Shown: one piece after another, positions 61,296-64,000 of the stretch | How positions within the stretch are numbered: the stretch's first letter is position 1 | Layout: every line of letters starts with the position of its first letter | From: Varibaculum prostatecancerukia | Lineage (GTDB): Bacteria > Actinomycetota > Actinomycetes > Actinomycetales > Actinomycetaceae | DNA length: 64,000 bases | NCBI RefSeq assembly: GCF_943169825.2 | Contig: NZ_OW968402.1 | Coordinates: 620,001-684,000, forward strand | Direction of reading: 5' to 3' | Made by a program: the position numbers and the translations under genes | Notes under the pieces: model-generated | Database searches by the model: none | The model's input: only the letters and a program-made list of their open reading frames with translations | Told to the model about the DNA's origin: nothing

Positions 61296-62879
61296 CTAGT
61301 CTTCGCTACCTTTACGACGGCGGCGACGTGCCCGCCGCGGACGCGGCTGGCGCTGCGTCCCCGCTCCTTGGTGACTATCGCGTTCCCGGCGTCGATCACG
61401 TCCGCCACGGGAGCCTTTACCGCGCCCAGAGCGACCACGAGCATTCTGCCTGCGACCAGATTGACCGCGTCCCCGCCCACGACCGCCGGTTTCCCCGAGA
61501 TCTTCTAGTTTTTCAGCGGCTAAACCGGCACGTTTACGCATAGAAAGCGGGAGCCGCCCGCCGGCGTCCTCGGGAATATCTAAGTCAGTAAATAGGTGCG
61601 CACTGGTGTGATAGGTTTCCACCGGCTCCTCTTTCCCCAGGGACAGCTCTTTGTTAATTAGCTTCCAACGAGGAACATCATCCCAGTCCACAAAAGTAAT
61701 TGCAGTTCCGGAATTTCCGGCGCGACCGGTACGTCCGATGCGGTGAATATAGGTTTTAGCGTCTTCGGGGCACTGATAGTTAATCACGTGGGTAACGTCA
61801 TCAACATCAATGCCACGGGCAGCCACATCGGTAGCTACCAACACATCGACTTTTCCATGCCTAAAAGCCCTTAGTGCCTGTTCGCGGGCCCCTTGCTTCA
61901 GGTCGCCATGCAGGGAGGCAGATGCGAATCCGCGTTTCTCCAGATCTTCGGCTACTCGGGCGGCGGTACGTTTAGTGCGCGTGAAAATAATGCTGAGACC
62001 GCGCTCGCGCGCCTGCAGAATCCGCGCTAATACCTCAATTTTATTGAGGGCGTGGCAGCGGTAAATAACTTGCCGGGTAGTTTTTACTGTCGCCCCCTGG
62101 TCGTCGGGATCCTGCGCCCGAATATGGGTGGGGTGCGACATGTAACGCCTGGCTAAAGCCACTACTTCGCCGGGCATAGTGGCTGAAAATAGCATGGTGT
62201 GGCGATTTGCCGGGGTGCGCGAAAGTAGCACCTCTACATCGGGGAGGAAGCCCAGGTCAAGCATTTCATCTGCTTCGTCCAGCACCATAGTGCGTACTGA
62301 GGACAAACTCAGATGCCCCTGTTTCATGAGGTCAATCAGGCGACCGGGGGTACCGACCACAATTTCGACTCCCCGCTTTAGGTCAGCAATCTGGGGTTCG
62401 AAGGCACGTCCACCGTAGATTTCGCAAATACGCACGCTGCGGTGCGCGGCTGCCTGCGCGGTTTCCCGCGCCACCTGGATAGCCAGCTCTCTGGTGGGCA
62501 ACACGATTAGGGCTTGCGGATGACCAGGATCTAGTAGCTCGTCGAAGCCATCCTCACCCGGACCAATCACGTTCTCAAGTGCTGGCAGAGCAAACCCCAG
62601 GGTTTTGCCGGTGCCGGTCTTAGCTTGCCCGATAATATCGTGGCGCTCCAGGGCCACCGGTAAAGTCAGTGCCTGGATCGGGAAGGGGTGAACGATTCCC
62701 CCATCTTCAAGAGCCTGACAAAGCGGAGCCGAAACCCCAAAATCAGCAAAGGTTTTTTCAGAAAGATCCATGGAGGATTCGCCCACCACGTCGGCCTCCG
62801 CCTGCTCAATCTGAGGCTCGTGTGCCGCGGATGTATCGGCAATTCCACTGGTTGCTTGGATATTTTCTTCAGTTGTCAA
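61296..62879 (-). CDS. DEAD-box RNA helicase with basic RG-rich C-terminal tail
   Basis: ATP-dependent RNA helicase (RhlE/CsdA-like). The Q motif F-P-I-Q-A-L-T-L-P near residue 66, A-K-T-G-T-G-K-T (motif I), V-L-D-E-A-D-E-M (DEAD), S-A-T-M (motif III), T-D-V-A-A-R-G-I-D and H-R-I-G-R-T-G-R-A-G (motif VI) are all intact. The last 65 residues are a Gly/Arg-rich tail that would bind RNA without sequence preference. I take the TTG at 62879 because GAAAGG lies seven bases upstream; the GTG at 62894 is the alternative. The long leader can fold. The gene neighbourhood (MiaE-like, DUF3107) matches other actinobacteria. Confidence 0.94.
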   Translation of the reverse strand: MTTEENIQATSGIADTSAAHEPQIEQAEADVVGESSMDLSEKTFADFGVSAPLCQALEDGGIVHPFPIQALTLPVALERHDIIGQAKTGTGKTLGFALPALENVIGPGEDGFDELLDPGHPQALIVLPTRELAIQVARETAQAAAHRSVRICEIYGGRAFEPQIADLKRGVEIVVGTPGRLIDLMKQGHLSLSSVRTMVLDEADEMLDLGFLPDVEVLLSRTPANRHTMLFSATMPGEVVALARRYMSHPTHIRAQDPDDQGATVKTTRQVIYRCHALNKIEVLARILQARERGLSIIFTRTKRTAARVAEDLEKRGFASASLHGDLKQGAREQALRAFRHGKVDVLVATDVAARGIDVDDVTHVINYQCPEDAKTYIHRIGRTGRAGNSGTAITFVDWDDVPRWKLINKELSLGKEEPVETYHTSAHLFTDLDIPEDAGGRLPLSMRKRAGLAAEKLEDLGETGGRGRGRGQSGRRQNARGRSGRGKGSRGGRDRRRERDSHQGAGTQRQPRPRRARRRRRKGSED

Positions 62880-62925
62880 TCGAATACCTTTCACGGGGAG
62901 TTGTCCCCTGGAACTATGGAGGTAG

Positions 62926-63010
62926 CCGATCGTGAAAAATCTTGGGTCTCCGCTGAGGAGACCGAGGCGAGGCGCCCGGAAAAAATACTTCGTTTACAAA
63001 AACGATCGGT
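62926..63010 (-). promoter_or_regulatory. Structured leader of the DEAD-box helicase gene
   Basis: CCGATCGT (62926-62933) and ACGATCGG (63002-63009) pair perfectly over 8 bp and enclose the perfect hairpin GGTCTCC (62945-62951) / GGAGACC (62957-62963). Closer to the start, GGGG and CCCC around ACAACT (about 62894-62907) could also pair. The leader would be about 150 nt. I see no gene in the 290-bp gap to the MiaE-like gene. Confidence 0.5.
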
Positions 63011-63172
63011 CAACCCGTTGTCTTCCCTTTCATCCTAACCTAAGTGTGCACGCGGCAAACAATGGGGGTAATGCAGCTTACATCTTGTTGAAAGGCTGGT
63101 ATTTTTACTGCAGGTCCCGCTATACCCTCTCAAAAGCGAGAATCGAACCTCCCGGCGGGTTAATCTAAAAGG

Positions 63173-63778
63173 GTGAGTGACGCACAAAGACTAGGACTTA
63201 TTGGATACTTCACCTTGGCGATGCAACAGCGCCTGGCGAAAGATGCTTCGCTGTGCCCCACGGTAGATCAAGAAATCGCTTTAGGGCAGATGTCGGCACG
63301 GGCGTGGAGCAACTACCAAAAAGTAGCGCAGATCAGTGAAAACATTGGTGTTGATCTGCCGCAAGAGATGAAACAGTATATGGGCCTGACCGTCCAGCTA
63401 GAGGAGCGTTTGCGTCCTACTGACTGGTATGAACGTCTGGTTAAGAGCTACGTCACTATTGGGGCGATGGCGGACTTTAACCGCAGCTTGACCGGGGGCC
63501 TGTCCCCACAGCTGCAGGCGGAGCTGGCCGAGGTTCCTTGGGATTGCGGGCAGGAAGAATGGGCGGTACCAGTCATTACTCAGGCGTGCGCCACCCAGGC
63601 CACCGTTCCGGCGAGGCTTTCTTTATGGGGTAGGCGAGTACTCGGAGATGTGCGGTCTACTATGCGTCAGGCAGTTTTGGGGTACCCGGAACTAATTGGT
63701 GAGGACGCGCAAGATATTCCAGAAGAAATCAAGGATCATCACCGCGCGCGTATGGAACGCACTGGCCTAAAAGCCTAG
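63173..63778 (+). CDS. MiaE-like ferritin-fold protein lacking the usual metal ligands
   Basis: A 201-residue protein of the actinobacterial family related to tRNA hydroxylase MiaE (ferritin-like four-helix fold), found beside DEAD-box helicase and DUF3107 genes. D-W-Y-E-R-L-V-K-S-Y-V near residue 83 and L-S-L-W-G-R-R-V-L-G near 147 are its typical blocks. The E-x-x-H pairs that bind iron in such folds are not visible anywhere in the protein: the second helix reads M-S-A-R-A-W-S-N-Y-Q and the fourth C-G-Q-E-E-W. GTG start; it is divergent from the helicase. Confidence 0.82.
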   Translation: MSDAQRLGLIGYFTLAMQQRLAKDASLCPTVDQEIALGQMSARAWSNYQKVAQISENIGVDLPQEMKQYMGLTVQLEERLRPTDWYERLVKSYVTIGAMADFNRSLTGGLSPQLQAELAEVPWDCGQEEWAVPVITQACATQATVPARLSLWGRRVLGDVRSTMRQAVLGYPELIGEDAQDIPEEIKDHHRARMERTGLKA

Positions 63779-63872
63779 CGCTAAGGTTTGCCCTCAGGTA
63801 GTAAAGTCCTTACCCGCGGCCTCCAAAATCGAGATTCCGGGCCTACAGGGGTTATTAGTAGGGCTGACGGGG

Positions 63873-64000
63873 TTACCCGATTCCAAATCCCACGCGCTGC
63901 GGCTGGGACTCGCTTATCTGACAGTAGGCGATTACTCGCGGGTTGATCAGGATCTGTTGTCCTTGCTTATTGGTGAGCGAGAGCAACTCTTCGGGTTTAT
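63873..64000 (-). CDS. DUF3107 protein, C-terminal part (5' end outside window)
   Basis: The minus-strand frame from the right edge to TAA at 63873-63875 encodes 41 residues containing E-E-L-L-S-L-T-N-K-Q-G, then I-A-Y-C-Q-I and a C-terminus R-V-G-F-G-I-G. This matches the end of DUF3107, a short actinobacterial protein of unknown function whose members typically end in a similar V-G-F-G motif. In mycobacteria a DUF3107 gene lies near the MiaE-like gene and the helicase, as here. The other strand is also open here but has no start codon. Confidence 0.8.
   Translation of the reverse strand, partial: KPEELLSLTNKQGQQILINPRVIAYCQISESQPQRVGFGIG

Noticed and set aside
61284-61543. Plus-strand frames opposite the Arg/Gly-rich tail of the helicase
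   Set aside because: Open because of the repetitive basic codons on the other strand; no start signal.
63771-64000. Plus-strand open frame running off the right edge
   Set aside because: It has no start codon in frame, and the minus strand there encodes a recognisable DUF3107 C-terminus.

Overview
The window looks like chromosomal DNA of a mid-GC actinobacterium, most likely a member of the Actinomycetaceae (a Varibaculum/Mobiluncus-like organism is my inference; the genus is not proven). The grounds are family-level: the GlgE-TreS-maltokinase operon, a PriA-type isomerase with an SseB-like gene behind it, the etfB-etfA-cysteine desulfurase-mnmA run, and the DEAD-box helicase / MiaE-like / DUF3107 neighbourhood. 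I see no rRNA, CRISPR array, transposase, integrase or phage gene.

Layout. 1-6538: end of a PucR-type regulator, convergent with a 1,698-residue cell-wall-anchored surface protein. 6655-12244: mak, treS and glgE (alpha-glucan synthesis from trehalose). 12383-14156: a SanA-like protein and trpS. 14205-16715: an accessory patch with an orphan type I specificity gene (hsdS) between copies of two palindromic repeat families, and a small membrane-anchored orphan protein. 16792-19053: glgX. 19185-24274: etfBA, cysteine desulfurase, mnmA, tRNA-Leu, a peroxiredoxin and a small DUF6504-like gene with a possible SOS box. 24498-26415: a SulP transporter and two tRNA-Lys genes. 26542-30621: dnaE, a composite repeat cluster and an S4-domain gene. 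30683-39033: a membrane protein, then hisD, a dicarboxylate/amino-acid symporter, hisC, hisB, an unknown gene, hisH, priA and an SseB-like gene. 39087-43965: an acyltransferase and a zinc-type ABC transporter with a candidate operator. 44198-49449: glyS, a YibE/F-like gene, dusB and dgt. 49373-50587: the dgt tail is duplicated around a DUF4352 gene. 50747-54488: a proline-rich membrane protein, dnaG and a DUF1540 gene. 54689-61067: ddh, nagB, glgP and a GH13 glucosidase. 61296-64000: a DEAD-box helicase with a structured leader, a MiaE-like gene and the end of a DUF3107 gene.

How it fits together. Trehalose can be isomerised by TreS, phosphorylated by maltokinase and polymerised by GlgE; GlgX, GlgP and the glucosidase can take the glucan apart. 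The genes are spread over 55 kb, so the window covers most of an alpha-glucan storage cycle apart from the branching enzyme. Six of the usual histidine genes are missing or elsewhere; hisD, hisC, hisB, hisH and priA are present.

The least explained structure is the pair of repeat families. Family A is 89 bp in all three full copies; family B is about 109 bp with an inner stem whose sequence differs completely between the two copies while pairing is kept. They flank hsdS on both sides and form an A-B-half-A composite behind dnaE. hsdS also carries an in-frame 12-bp tandem repeat in the spacer between its recognition domains.
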